64,000 bases of DNA from assembly GCA_033060915.1 (NCBI GenBank), contig CM065397.1:18612001-18676000 (forward strand), in the 5' to 3' direction. Position numbers and translations under genes: made by a program. Source of the stretch: Euryodendron excelsum (lineage: Eukaryota > Streptophyta > Magnoliopsida > Ericales > Pentaphylacaceae). The notes beneath the pieces are model-generated. The model made no database searches. It saw only the letters and a list, made by a program, of their open reading frames with translations, and had not been told where the DNA came from. The first letter of the stretch is position 1. Each line of letters begins with the position of its first letter. Shown piece after piece: positions 47,480-60,400 of the stretch.

Positions 47480-47580
47480 TTGAACGCGATCAACAAGCAA
47501 TTGCTCTGTTGGCCGGGCATGGAAGGTCATGGGTCCGATTCTCAAAATGAATTTCTGTAAACACCGGAGAAAAATAATAA
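47480..47580 (+). mobile_element. Possible tRNA-derived SINE head
   Basis: CAATTGCTCTGTTGGCCGGG followed by GGTCATGGGTCCGATTCTC resembles the A-box and B-box promoter of plant SINEs of the Au type (GGTCATGGGTTCGA). A-rich sequence follows (GAGAAAAATAATAAA). Weak: no tail or flanking duplication was found. Confidence -1.
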
Positions 47581-50500
47581 ATTGCATCACGGCTTGTATT
47601 GATCGTTTTCTCTCCCTTCCGATTCCCAACCAACCCAGCAAGCTCTGGCCCTTGCTCTTTAGGCCTACCCTATCCATTAGGAAGGTTGCCAGGCAGAAGC
47701 TGCGTGGTGGGGATGGTGGGTTGTTTTGTGGTGGGGTGGGGTGGTGGTGGGGTGGGTAGGGGGGCAATTTTATGCTCTCTTCAGATAGCAGGAATTGAGC
47801 AATGGAATAAATATCTGATTTCAGCCTTTGTTCACTTCCATTGTTTGGATGCGGCTAGAACATTGGAAGTCATTCCAAGTTACCTATTCAGGGCAGAATG
47901 AGATTGCCAAACTAACTCCAGATCTGATTCCCGAAATACCCTAACCCAGCAGACCTACAACATTCAAAAAGTATAATTTTCCCCGCATAAGATTCCTTAC
48001 TCCTCCAAACGGTTGAATGGCATTGACAAATTCTGTGGTGATGAAATACCCCTTCCTTCAATTCCTACCATCCAAACGGGGATATTAAGTACACAAAGGG
48101 GAAGGAGTGGACTTTTGGAACTTCCTCCTCACATAAAAGTCACAAAAGAACTTATTGATTAAATTATTAAAATTTGGTGTTACAATCACTAGAACGCAAG
48201 TTTAACCAATATCTTAGTTTCCATACAAATAAGAAGCGAACAAAAATCAGGAATCTCTTTATAACATTGATAAGGACAAAGCAACAAGTTGCCACCTTAT
48301 TTTTGTTTTTTGTTTTTTGTTTTTTTGAAAGTAGCAAGTTGCCACTTATATTCCCAGATAAAAGAAAAGGAAAAGAAAAAAAAATAAAAGAATTGGCCTT
48401 CTGTAAAGCATATGACCCTAAAAAATAATGGTATCACAAGCTCACATAAACAGCTATCTACAGTAAGGATATGGGATAAATAATGGATATTTATCCAGCA
48501 TATTGTTTAACATTCATCTAACAAAAATATTTTGTTATTCAAGTTCATCATAAAATATGCATAGAACTCATTATATTATGCATAAAATACACTATAACAC
48601 CTTATAAATACTATTTTATCCTAGAAAATAAAATAAGTATATCAAAAATATAAATATTTTATGGTATCGCCATGTACTAAGACATTCAAATTAAACAAAT
48701 CCGATACTTTGATGCATACCTACATCCAACACCTATATCTAAGTCCATGTACAATAGACTATAACACACCAAAATAATGTCTCATTCTACCATGATAATG
48801 CAACAACCGAGCCCCTTTACCTTCTGAAAAAGGGCAGGACGCAACTCACAATATACACACATATCATTGCCAAAACACAGACTATTATTATAGAATTTAA
48901 GATATGAAGGAGAAGGCAACAGGTCAAAAAGGTAATAAGTGAAGTAGCAGCAGCCACAAGAATATGCACAGAGAGATCTTGAAATCAGCACTAATTTTCA
49001 GAATGCATAAGGGATACCATGAAAGTACGGCAGAAGGAATCTCTTGCTAACATTCCCAAATGGAAATTAGATTTCTACAACACCTATCAACCTTTCTGCA
49101 ATAACTACACAAACATCAAAGAGTATTTTATTCGCAACCCGACTACAAAGCTAAAGACATCATGGAAACAATAACAAAGTCAAACTTTTTGTAATAAGTG
49201 TCCAAACATTCAAGAATCTGACTATAAAGGTAAAGGCATCATGGAAACAAGAATAAAGGTAATCGCGTTACAATAACCAAAATAACAAAGACCAAAATAA
49301 TGCATTCTATGGTAATGACAATGTGACACCTGACATCCTCCTGTTTCTTCAGAGGAAGGGGTACAAACCTCACACTGAACGTGTAACCATATCTAGCAAC
49401 AAGAGGCTCACTGGAAAAAAATCTGACACTCTAGAATTTGAAATGTGATGATTAGGCTACAAAATGAATAGGTGAGAGTGAAACAGTGCGTGCAGCAAGT
49501 AAACTAGGCAAAGATATAAACAAGGCGCTAATAATTTCCCTCAGCAGCTTCGTGGAGGGTCCATATAGCAGCTTCGTGGAGGGTCCATAATTGTCCAAAT
49601 GTTCCATTACACTACTTCATAATCTTGTAATCTGACGCCTGTATGCCAAATCAATCCCACTTCTGAGCAAGCACCAAACCATGGCTATTTTCTTCAATGC
49701 CAAAGAAACTATAGATTATGGGAGACACTCCGATATGTTCTATTTCCAAGCTTCCCAAAGGCTGCAAGTAAAACATAATTGCCAAATTACATAAATCAAA
49801 TGAAGCTAAGTAGCACAAACACTTATACAGAGGAGCCATATCCAGGTAGACAAGCATCAAATTCCAAAATGCGTCCACCACTTGTGACTAGGATGAAGAC
49901 ATGTCCAAGGCACTTGGCTGACACTTGGCAGACACTTCTTGGATACTCAACCAACACTTAGTAGGAGCATTGCCTGACACACTTGTGACTAGGATGAAGA
50001 CATGTCCAAGGCATCCAACTTTTTGAAAAAACAAAAACAAAAATAGAAGGAAGATGACACCATACATATCCTCACCACAATTCAAGAATCCAATGAACAC
50101 TTTCGAGTACAAGCAAAGAATCTAGGTGCAACGAAAAGGAAAAAAGAAAAACGTATGTATACATATGGAGATATGTAAAGAGTATACTACTTTTCTTATA
50201 CATTTGACATGCATCTAGTTTAATCTTCCTCATCATGCAATTGTTATACACAACTTACAAAATTAATAAAAAAATATGTCAATTTATCACATACATATAT
50301 ACTAGTCAAAATATAGGAAACATACTTGTTGACAAGCAAGGCGATTGCACCCATATCACCAGACTCTCAGTCACCATCAACAAATATCAGAATTCATGCT
50401 CCTGCAAAAATACATTGACATCAGACAAATTGCCACCTCAGAAGAAAAATCCAACCACCACCTACATGTGAATATATTGAGCATTGCAGTCAACAAGAGG

Positions 50501-53292
50501 CGAAAAAACTTGCAGCATTAGGTCCATCATAGGAATCAAGTTTGGCGACAAGTGATTTCACAGTCATAAACAGATTCCTAATAATAGCAAATCTTGCATA
50601 GATAACAATCATATTTGTTTTCAGGTCATCTGAATACAGTTAGCCATATGGCAGCCCACTATCCCACAATAAAATGCCTATTCTAGCATGACTTGAGAAT
50701 AAGACCCAGTTTTTAAAAGTTTCCAGGACCGTACCCCCCGAAGACCACAGATAATCTAATTGAAGTAGCTGCACTCTATTTTGCTATATTCCAATGAACA
50801 AGCATCTGTGTCTGACCTCAACTAAACAGGGGAGGGAGAAAAGAAACAAGTGAAGATTCTTCAGGATGCAGAACCTCTAAATTATGCTTCCTTTCAACTC
50901 AACTCAACTCAACTCAATGCCAGCTACATGAATCCTGTTTGGAACAGTTATTCAAAGGAAAAAAAATAAAGAAAGAAAGCAGCTTGCCTGACTCCGATCA
51001 CTCCCTTCCTGCGAAGGCATACTCACCAACTGTCTTCCACTTCAGATTTACTTACTTCACTACAGCGATACTACTGCTTATGAACCCCACAATGATGTTC
51101 CACTCTTATGAGTTTGCACAACTCCACTATCCACATCAGACCTCCTGTAACAAAACCAAACCATAGTTATTTGCAAACTTCTGTGGCCTTAAATGTATGT
51201 TAGCCAGGCAGAAGCTCACAGTATCTTCAATAGGTCACAGTGCAAGCCAAGAAAGCTACAAACCAACTTATCTTATGGGAAAACACCATAATTATTGTAG
51301 GGTATGGCACCTATAAGCCTTTCAATCTCAATAATATATACCACATAAACATCAATAATCAACCTACACAACTCCAGATCCCTATTTGACAAAGCACTAA
51401 ATCTGTATATCCATGCATGCACGCATATAATTTAACCGGCCCGAACAAACCAGTTCTCAGAAGGAAGAAAATTAAACTCTGGACACAGCTTCGTACTAGT
51501 GTCACTAAAATAGCATTAACCATCTCAAAAACCACACTGGAGATGCTAAAGCCCATTGCAAAAGCTATTCGAGTAAAAGAAAAGAGGTGAAAAATTAGCA
51601 AGAATTTTGAACATGCCCCAAAAGCTTTCAGCAGAAGAGTCAAAAGGCACCATACTTGTCATCACCAATTCAGTGAAATTCGAAGTACCAGCTTTTAGTC
51701 CTCGTTAAAGGGTAGCCATTCTTATACCTATAATATAGAAATTTGCTCCCATATATATATAGCCATCCTCCACTATTCACTTTACGCAAAGCAACAAAGT
51801 AGGTGGGTCACCCATGATCTCCCCCATCCATCACCCTTCAAATCAATCTAGATACGGTCCCAAATAACAAATTTCAAGTGTATCAAATATTAAAAACCAG
51901 ATTACTTCCTGGACCATAGGTTGAGACAAAAAGGGAGGAGGAAAAACACTAGAATTGGGTCAAAATGCATCCATTTTAAAGAATCTTGTACAAAATATCC
52001 TGAGGTAGATCTGACAGTACTCTGAAAAGTGTAATTCTTAGTATTAACCTAGTTCTAAAAGGTCATCCTTGCTATTCACAGGTTACGCCCCTCTTGCATC
52101 ATAAACTTCTTGGTGTTCAACAATATGGCACAATTAAGGGTAATAGGAAACAGCAATACCACAGGATACCTGTGCTCCACATTCGGCAATGCTTCTAAAT
52201 CAGCAACTTGAATGTAACTCTTCACCTGCGAAGAAAACAAAATGCACTAATCAAAGATATTATACCTACTCTCAGATAAATAAATAAATAAATAAATAAC
52301 CCAGCAGCCATTATTTCTTCTCTTTGTTTAGCAGGAACAGTGATGAAAGCCCTGAGCCTCTGATTTCAGCATGACTTTGTGTCCTGTGTAACATAAAACA
52401 AAAAAAATTAACAATAATGTTGTTATAACAATTTGCTTAAAACACCTTAACACTTGCGGAAACAGTCAAATTGAAGTTTGTTTAGGCATGCCAGTTTGAG
52501 CTATCAACTCAGATTAAGATGAACAGGGCTAAGCGATATATGCAAAGCTGTGGGATGTGAAAAATACTACATCCATGAATGATAAATCCCTCCTCTCTTT
52601 GAAAAAAGGGGCGCTTCCGGTTCTGTTGGTTTAGCATTTCTCCTTGAACCACCCTGTTGGATAGTGACCACTTTTATGGCAAGTTTGATAAGAAGACCAT
52701 AAATTGGTTCCATATATTTGGTAGACCAGAAAATAGTTCCATGTATGGTCCTTCCAATCTATGAAAGACTTAGAATCTTTAAAGACAGGACTATAGTCGG
52801 AGCATTAATTTATTATGATGATCGATAACTACAGCTCAATCGCCATAAAACCGACTTGTCATCCCTATTCTGTGACATACACCCAAAAAACTAAAACAAT
52901 AATTGCATCCAACTCGTTCATGAAGGCAAAAGATCTATAATATTCATAATTATCAGCGGTTACAATTACATAGGTAGATATAGGGATAACAAAGGCGAAC
53001 ACATCACCTACTCAGACACCCACAATCCATTTTGCAACCTAATATACTCTAAATATCAAACCTTTAAAAGAGAAGAAGAAGAAGAAGGGAAAACCCCAAA
53101 TAGCCATAAACTGTGTCAGAAAAGGCTATACAGATAGAACTAATACAAGGCAAACATAAAACCTAGACAGTTGATAATTTGCTTTTCCAATCTGACCTTC
53201 CCGTTGAAAAAATAAGGGAAAATCAGTGGTCGGAGCAATCAAACTTCACTAACTTTGTCACAGACGCCATGAACGCATCACTCTGACCAAAT
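47581..53292. other. Long gene-free stretch downstream of the PNRC-like gene
   Basis: No conserved protein. Short direct repeats: 25-bp tandem at 49544-49590 (GCAGCTTCGTGGAGGGTCCA); a 34-bp pair at 49882-49915 and 49981-50014 (ACTTGTGACTAGGATGAAGA, then CATGTCCAAGGCA); CAACT units at 50897-50918; AAAT units at 52276-52299. One splice-like segment at 52170-52225 is listed separately. It may include the 3' UTR of the PNRC-like gene. Confidence -1.
52170..52225 (-). other. Possible orphan spliced exon
   Basis: A 56-nt minus-strand segment is bounded by a good acceptor (TTCTTCGCAG) and donor (CACAG|GTATCC). It is open in one frame only (VKSYIQVADLEALPNVEH). It lies 1.07 kb downstream of the PNRC-like stop codon. 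It could be a 3' UTR exon, an exon of another gene, or chance. I do not recognise the peptide and found no partner exon I trust. Confidence -1.
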
Positions 53293-53874
53293 TCAGAGCA
53301 AGGAAAGTCGAAGAAGTCGCCGAAGATCAGTGGTAGCATCCTCATTGTTACTCAAAACACTCTTCTTAGCGAAGAAAGCCGGCAAAGGCAGAGAACTCGG
53401 CGGCGGCGAGGCAATGATCGCCGAACCGGCATAGAAATCACCAAGCCTCATCTGTTTCGGCATCATTTCCTGCTCGGGACCGAACCGAGCAGTCGTGGAC
53501 AACATCAAATCGCCCAAATCTCCGGCCTTCTTCTCATAAACTCCTGACCTCGTCGGGCCCACATCTCCGGTCTTCTTTGGCTTCGTCTCATCGACTCCCG
53601 GTCCCAGATTTTTCAACACCGTCGATTCTTCGCCGCGTTTCAGTATCTTTACCTGTCCCATGACGAGGTTTTTTGCGGGAAAATTGTCGGCCATCATGTG
53701 TCTGCTTTCGCTGTTGCTGCTCTTTTCAGGGCTTCGTTTTCTACGGTTCGATCTAGTCGGGTTAGGTTTAGGGTTAGGCTTAGGGTTTCGACGAGGCTTC
53801 ATGTGAGAATTTATCAAGGTTTGGTGGTGATCTCTGAGGCAATCTTGAGGGTGAAGAACAGCGAGTCCTCCCAT
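53293..53874 (-). CDS. PNRC / Edc1-like proline-rich protein (probable decapping activator), 193 aa
   Basis: Single-exon gene. The start at 53874 gives MGGLAVLHPQDCL, matching the VLHPQDCL start common to plant PNRC-like proteins; further upstream in-frame ATGs would add low-complexity leader and are not favoured. The protein is basic and disordered early (PKPNPKPNP 31-39, RSNRRKRSPEK 41-51). It then has GQVKILKRGEE (73-83), ARFGPEQEMMPKQMRLGDFY (129-148) and YAGSAIIASPPPSSLPLPAF (148-167), and ends DLRRLLRLSLL. YAG followed by SPPPSSLPLPAF is the signature of the PNRC2/Edc1 family: the LPxPxF part binds the DCP1 EVH1 domain and the YAG part activates DCP2. A role in mRNA decapping in P-bodies follows from the family; it is not shown here. 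Length fits the plant family. Confidence -1.
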   Translation of the reverse strand: MGGLAVLHPQDCLRDHHQTLINSHMKPRRNPKPNPKPNPTRSNRRKRSPEKSSNSESRHMMADNFPAKNLVMGQVKILKRGEESTVLKNLGPGVDETKPKKTGDVGPTRSGVYEKKAGDLGDLMLSTTARFGPEQEMMPKQMRLGDFYAGSAIIASPPPSSLPLPAFFAKKSVLSNNEDATTDLRRLLRLSLL

Positions 53875-54016
53875 GGTAGAGAGAAAAAATAAGGATTGAG
53901 AAGTTGATTGTATAGAGAAAGATCGATTTGTAGGGAGAAAGCAACAATTAGTAGTTGAGAAAAAGCGAGAAAGTATCTGCACTTCAAAAATAAATTCAGA
54001 TCTGAAAACTGCAATT

Positions 54017-54075
54017 GAGAGAGAGAGAGAGAGCACAAGGCCCCTAGCCTTGAGAGAATCAGAACTCTGATAACT

Positions 54076-54111
<36 letters not shown>

Positions 54112-54153
54112 ACAAGGCCCCTAGCCTTGAGAGAATCAGAACTCTGATAACTT

Positions 54154-54193
<40 letters not shown>

Positions 54194-54263
54194 CACAAGG
54201 CCCCTAGCCTTGAGAGAATCAGAACTCTGATAACTTAGAGAGAGAGAGAGAGAGAGAGAGGCA
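54017..54263. repeat. Three-copy minisatellite with (GA)n in the 5' leader of the PNRC-like gene
   Basis: Three copies of a core of about 45 bp (CACAAGGCCCCTAGCCTTGA, then GAGAATCAGAACTCTGATAA and CTTAG) start at 54034, 54111 and 54194. Each is separated by GA runs of differing length. The cores are identical by eye. Each contains two short inverted pairs (AAGGCcccctaGCCTT-like and TCAGAactcTGA). It lies 143-389 bp upstream of the ATG. Confidence -1.
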
Positions 54264-55429
54264 ATAATTGTGCGTGTATGTATAGGTTTTGTATGAGATA
54301 CCAAAGTGAAGAAGGAAGTCAGGTTTATGTAGAGGAACGAAGGCGGTAGCTGGCGTGGCGGTGTCTCAGATTGGCAATTCCAGACCCCACGCTGTCCAAA
54401 TAGCGCGTGTGCACACGGTTAATTAAAACTTTGTTTTTTTTTTGTTTAAATAAAATTCTTTTAAATTTTGTGCCACAATTGTAACTACAATCGGATTTTG
54501 ATTTTTGATTAGGCAAAACACTTTTAATTTTTATGTTCAATTAAAATGCGCAAGTTATAGAATTACTAAATGTTATAAATTTGTGTAATTAATTCAAAAG
54601 TGCTTATTCAATTTTAATTTGTGACTTGGCCTAAGAATAAAATCATCTTTAGAATTAGAAATAACATAATGATAAAAGATGAAACTATAGAATACAACTA
54701 GACTTACTGTCGATATATCGGATCCATAGCCTCTTCAAAAAAGTGGAAAGCGTCCATGTCTCCTGAACTTAATTTGAAAGTGAAGCCCTTCAATTGTGAA
54801 TTAAGAAAAGTTTTTATTTTTTATTATTAGTTGTTCAATTTAAGATAATTATTTTTTTATAAGGTATAATGAAATTATGTTGAATTGTTACTAAGGTGAT
54901 AGAGATGAATGGTCACATATATGTTGAACTGAATTCAAATAAAAAAAATTTTCAAATGTAAATTTGAAAAAAAAAGTTAATACAAGAATATAAAAATTAA
55001 GCTTCTTTGATCTTAGAACTTTTAATACATTGAATATTGAGATTGCTAAAGTAAATTCATGAAATGGAGTCCTAATTTTGTTTGGTTTGATGGCACGCTC
55101 TCCACGAGGGCGTGAGAATGGGAATTTAAGGGTAAAACCGTCCAGCAAAACCGTAGCGGTAGGAAACAACCCGGTACGTGACGTGTGAGAGGGACCGACA
55201 GAGTAGGGTATAACCATTGCGGAGCTTCGCGGTTGCACCTTCTATTTGTCGACAATTTACAGCAATGCCATCTCATTATTACTTTTTTAGTAGCAACTGC
55301 CAATCCCAGATTGCCACTTGCCAGTTCAAGCTCTTACCCATTCCACCCCATTCTGAGTATTGTTTAATTTTGTGTGTAGGTCTAGGTACGACTTCTTCTT
55401 TTTTAAATTTTATATTTTTTTTTTCTTAT
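54264..55429. other. Upstream region of the PNRC-like gene
   Basis: Probably promoter up to about 54.4 kb, then AT-rich DNA with nothing coding. Confidence -1.
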
Positions 55430-55438
55430 TTTACATTT

Positions 55439-57453
55439 GAGAGCTATTACTTCCATCCTGGTGCGATGATGGAACGGAGGGTCTTTTTTTTGTTTTTTGG
55501 CCAGTTATACTCTTGTTTATTTTATTTTTAATTTTCACATTGATACGTTATTTTTGCTTCGTTGTTTTATTTTTATTTTATTTTAATTAATTTGATTTTT
55601 TTAAAAAATATAATAAATAAAATAAATAAAAAATATATTAGGGAGTAAAATTATTAGAAAATATGATATTAGAAATTTTCTGTTCGGATAAGATTTTTTG
55701 TTCGAATATGTCTTTCTTTATTTATATAAAAAGCACTTCTCCAGATTTTCTCATATTTTTCATATATTTACTTCTTCTACTATCACTCCTTCAATTTATA
55801 TCAAAATTTAGTCAACATTTTTTTTCTCGTAATTCATAAATAAAGCACATGACTAACTTAATTTCAGATAGTTGGACAGCTGAAAGTGATCTTTCAAGTG
55901 GAAAAAATGTCTCCTATAGAGGTCGTGATTATACATTTGAATTTATCACTAATCAGGCAAGCATTTGTTATTTTTTATTTCGTCAGACTATTATTGCTTC
56001 ATCAAACTAGTAAAAATGCATTATTAATTCCCAAAGATAGTCTCAAGAAACAAATCTATATTCTTTTACTTTAGTGTTTTGAAATTTCTTTTTATGTTAA
56101 TTAGTTTTGCATTAAATTTTATAAATAGAAAGAAATTTAAAAAAAATTAAAAAATTTTAATCAAAATTTTTTTCTTTTATGAAAATCGAAACATGGGAGA
56201 AATTATAAAATTTGATCATAAAAAATTTTTTTATAAAAATTCAGGAGGCGAGAGTAAAAAGAAATTAAAATTTTTGATCAAATTTTTTGTAACAAAAAAC
56301 TAAGAGGTGGAGTAAAACAAAAAAATTTATCAAAAATTTTTTTTTTATAATAACCAGAATAAGAGGTGGATGGCAACATTGAAGTAAGGGGGGTGAAATT
56401 ATGACATAATTAGAAAAACAAAAAATTTTAGTTGTCACGTCAGGGGGTGGGGTATTCCGGCGGCATGTGCCTTTTTTGTAATAAAAATGAAAAAACTCTA
56501 CTCCCACCCCCTGATGTGACAATGAAAACATTTTGCTTTTCTAATTTTGCCCATAATCTCATCCCGTTACTTCAGTGTTGTCATCCACCCCTTAATCTGG
56601 TTATTATTAAAAAAAAAATTTTGATAATTTTTTTTTCTTTTACTCCCATCTCTCGGTTTTTTATTAAAAAAATTTATGATCAAATTTTATAATTTCTTTT
56701 ACTCCCACCTCCCGATTTTTACAAAAGAAAAAAATTTTGATCAAAATTTTTAAATTTTTTTAAAATTTCTCTATTTATAAAATTTAATGCAAAACTAATT
56801 AACATAATTTTTTTTTTAAAACACTAAAGTAAAAGAATTTAGATTTGTTTCTTGAGACTATCCTTGAGAATTAATAATACATTTTTTACTAGTTTGATGA
56901 AATAATAATAGTCTGGTGAAATAAAAAGTAATAAATGCTTACTTGATCAGTGGTAAATTCAGATGTATAGTCACGATCTCTGTGAGAGACGCTTTCTTTA
57001 CTTAGAAGATCATTCTCAGCTGCCCAACTATCTGAAATTGAGTAAGCCATTGTGCTCTATCTATAGATTATGAGAAAAAAGATGTTGACCAAATTTTGAT
57101 ATAAATTAAAAGAGTGATAGTAGAGGGAGTGAAGGTATCAAGAATATGAGAAAATCTAGAGAAGTGTTTTTCATATAAATAGAGGAAGGTATATCCGAAC
57201 AGAAAATTTCTGATATCATATTCCCTGACAATCCCACTCACTGTTATAATTCGTATTTATTTTATTCTTTTTTATTTTTTAAAAAAATCAAATTAATCAA
57301 AACAAAATAAAAATAAAAACAACAAAGCAAAAACAACAGATCAATGTGGAAACCAAAAACAAAACAAAGCAAAGGTATAGCCGGCCAAAAAAGGAGACTC
57401 TCCGTCCCATCATGCCATCCCCAGTGTCAAGAGGGGTGAGAGTAATAGCTCTC
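55439..57453. mobile_element. Foldback Mutator-like element with about 1-kb inverted arms
   Basis: The left arm (55439 to about 56450) and right arm (about 56500 to 57453) are inverted copies along nearly their whole length, with a spacer of about 50 bp near 56477. Ends are GAGAGCTATTAC and GTAATAGCTCTC. A perfect 9-bp duplication TTTACATTT lies at 55430-55438 and 57454-57462, the Mutator mark. Shared landmarks include AGATAGTTGG(A/G)CAGCTGA, CTAGTTTGATGAA and the central GTCA(C/T)GTCAGGGGGTGGG pair. There is no transposase frame; arms are about 80-85 percent alike by eye. Confidence -1.
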
Positions 57454-57462
57454 TTTACATTT

Positions 57463-60400
57463 TTGCAAATTAATTAAAAGCAATTGGACGGTTAACGAGC
57501 CTAACTGAGTTGACCCGAGCCAAATAGAGTTGAGTAGTGAAATGATTAAATTTAATTTGGTTTAACAAGTTTTAATTTGTATTTAAGCTTGACTTGTTTA
57601 ATTTAAGGTCAATCTCAATTGAATTTTCAGCAAGTCAATTCCAAACAAAGCTGAATAGTTTAATTCTTTTAAATGTAAGTAGTGTTAATTGAGTTATATT
57701 CCTGCCGAGTTTAGAAAATTAACTCATTTCAAAACATGTTTTTAGATTTTTTTTTATTTATATAACAAGTTATTAATGACTTAAGATTGAGTAATTTTGT
57801 TCATGTACATCCCTGGCTCATTTACTATTTACTCTTTTTGTCAGCATAGTTGATTCATTAGAAGTAACTATTTGATTGTGTGACTAAACTTCTCTCGGAG
57901 GTATTAATTATAAATCTTAAAATGTCCACTTGACCCTTGAGTTAATTGATATCTAATTTAGGAATAGTTTATATATGTTATAGTACCATAATATTTGACC
58001 AACAATAAGATAAACAAGAATTGAACCAAACCTTAGTACAATATCTTTACACCTTCAAAAAGAAAAAGAAAAGAAAGGAAAATCCAAACGCATTGACACG
58101 ACCTTTGCCATGTTATTCATTTGTTACAAGAAAAGCTCGACTATATGAAGAAAGTGTGGGGCAAAATTGGCATGCCAACAAAAAGAATCCAAACGAGTTA
58201 ATACTACGCCAAAAGTCAAGTCATATTATTGAATGCCCAAACCGCATTTACAGAATGTTTGGCCAACGCGATTTTGCGTTGCCAAACACCGGCCAAAAAT
58301 TGCCCTTCTAGCCCTAACGCGGTTACCAAACGAGGCCTTTTTGTCAACAAAATGTTGTTAATTTTTTATATTATTATTTGGATAGTATTAAGATGTGCTC
58401 CAAAAGTTTATTTAAGTTTGTTTTGTTTTATTATTGAAAATTGTGAAAAAAATATTTTGTACAACTGGATAAAATATACTTAATATTTGCATTATTATTT
58501 TATACTAGAAGCATTTCTCATAAAATATAAATAGAATTATTATTCTATTTTTACTATATTACTCTTTTATATTTTTCAAAATTACCCTTACCTTTGTTTT
58601 CTATAAAATAAGTAATGCTATAGACTAAAAATTGTTCAAATTCACGTAATTTGTACAAATATCATTAAGGTCATGTAAAGATTTATAATCATGAAAAGAA
58701 GAAGGGATATAAACTCTAATAATGATTAGGACGTTTTCACGCATCACTTGCAACTTAAATCGTAGCTAGCAAATAGAAATTGCAATCACCCAAAAACTGC
58801 ATTATGTGATGCTTTTGGCTCTGATACAATATTACTAATAGAATTACAATTATATTTTAGCTAAATAAACATATTTCATTTGGAACAAGAATAATTATGT
58901 ATGAAAAATATGAGATCTATTTAGATTTACATTCGAATGTTTCTAGACGTAAGGCCTAGGCATAAATCCTGTTTGGTTATGATGTAATGGTACTTAGTCA
59001 AGGGTCTTACTGGATGCTAACAAGTTCGTCATTACAGAAAATGTTATTGGAGGTTAGTCTAACTCCCTCTAAAAAAAAAAAAAGTAAATTATTTAATTTT
59101 TGACATATGTTAGGGTTTCCTCCTCCTTTTAAATTATCTCCCAATCTTTGATACATATCAGAACCTCCCCTTCCCGTTAAATTACTCCCTCCAACCCGAC
59201 ACTCCACCTGTGTTTTATTATTATTTTTAGTTTTGTTTAATTTTTGACACATGTCAGAACTTTTTCCTCTCTTTAAATTATCCTCCTCCAACTCGACAAC
59301 CCACTTGGATTTTTTTTTTTTTTTTTAAGTTTTATTTAATTTTTGATATATATCAGAACTTTTCCCAAAATAAGAATTTATATGATCAGTTTTATCTAGA
59401 TCGAAATTTGGTAACTAATCTATTATTCTCACTAAATTAGTTAGAGCGGTGGGCACTAAAGGTTTTTATTTTTTTTCTATTGGGTGTCCATGACCGAATA
59501 CCTTCCCGCAATCATATGAACTGGTCCTAAGAAAACATAATGAGAAAATTAACTTGAGACCTCATACATAATAGTATAAGAACTAGTTAATTATTGAGTT
59601 ACCCTTTACCTATATCTCTACTTTCTATTATAAAGTAAATTCATGAGAGTTTAGTGAAGCTCTAAATTCAACTTGTGTCATTCTATTACTGTGTCCAAAA
59701 AGTCCTTCGCATTCCAACAAATCATAACATGTGTATTTTGTTCTCGTTGAAGTAATAATAAAGGGCAATTCCGCTTTTCAAAATCTCACTTACAACTCAA
59801 ACTCCAAACATTCTTAGGATTTTTAGTTATTATTTATTTTCTTATTACCAAAAAGTTCAAAAAAAAACTGAGTAATAAATAATTTTATGACAACTGTTTT
59901 TGTAAAAAACTGCAATTATTTCCTTTTTCTCTATTTACTTAAATTCATGGTAACACTATCTCTCATCAACTTGCACTTTTTCAACAACTGTAATGAGTAG
60001 ATAAAATTATTGATAGAATATAACACACGTATATAGTGTACTATGAAATATTTATTATTTCACACGCGACGGTGTACTTGACTTTGTCTCGCTGTGCAGC
60101 TTGCTGGTAACAAATCAAAAACAAAACACCTAATGAAATGTCATAACTAGGGATGACCAAAAATTTCATTTTTTTTTTTTTTGGGTTTTAGACTCGACCC
60201 GACCCAATCGGAGCGGATTCGAAGGAGTTGTAATTGGGGAGGGGCAGATTCGGGGATGAAATTAATAAATCTGATCGGGTTAGGATTGAAGTAGAGGGAA
60301 GGGCACTCAACCCGAACCCAAACCAATTATTCATTAAATCACATAATTCCTTAATTACCCTAGGCTGAAAATCGTTAGGGTTTCTCATTCAAGCATCCAC

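Noticed and set aside
49651..49881. Minus-strand frame ending LVLAQKWD after a good acceptor (possible last exon)
   Set aside because: No matching upstream exon and no recognised family; one splice-like site is not enough.
53758..53795. Interstitial telomere
   Set aside because: The short CCCTAAA-like run is inside the PNRC-like coding frame and is not a telomeric array.
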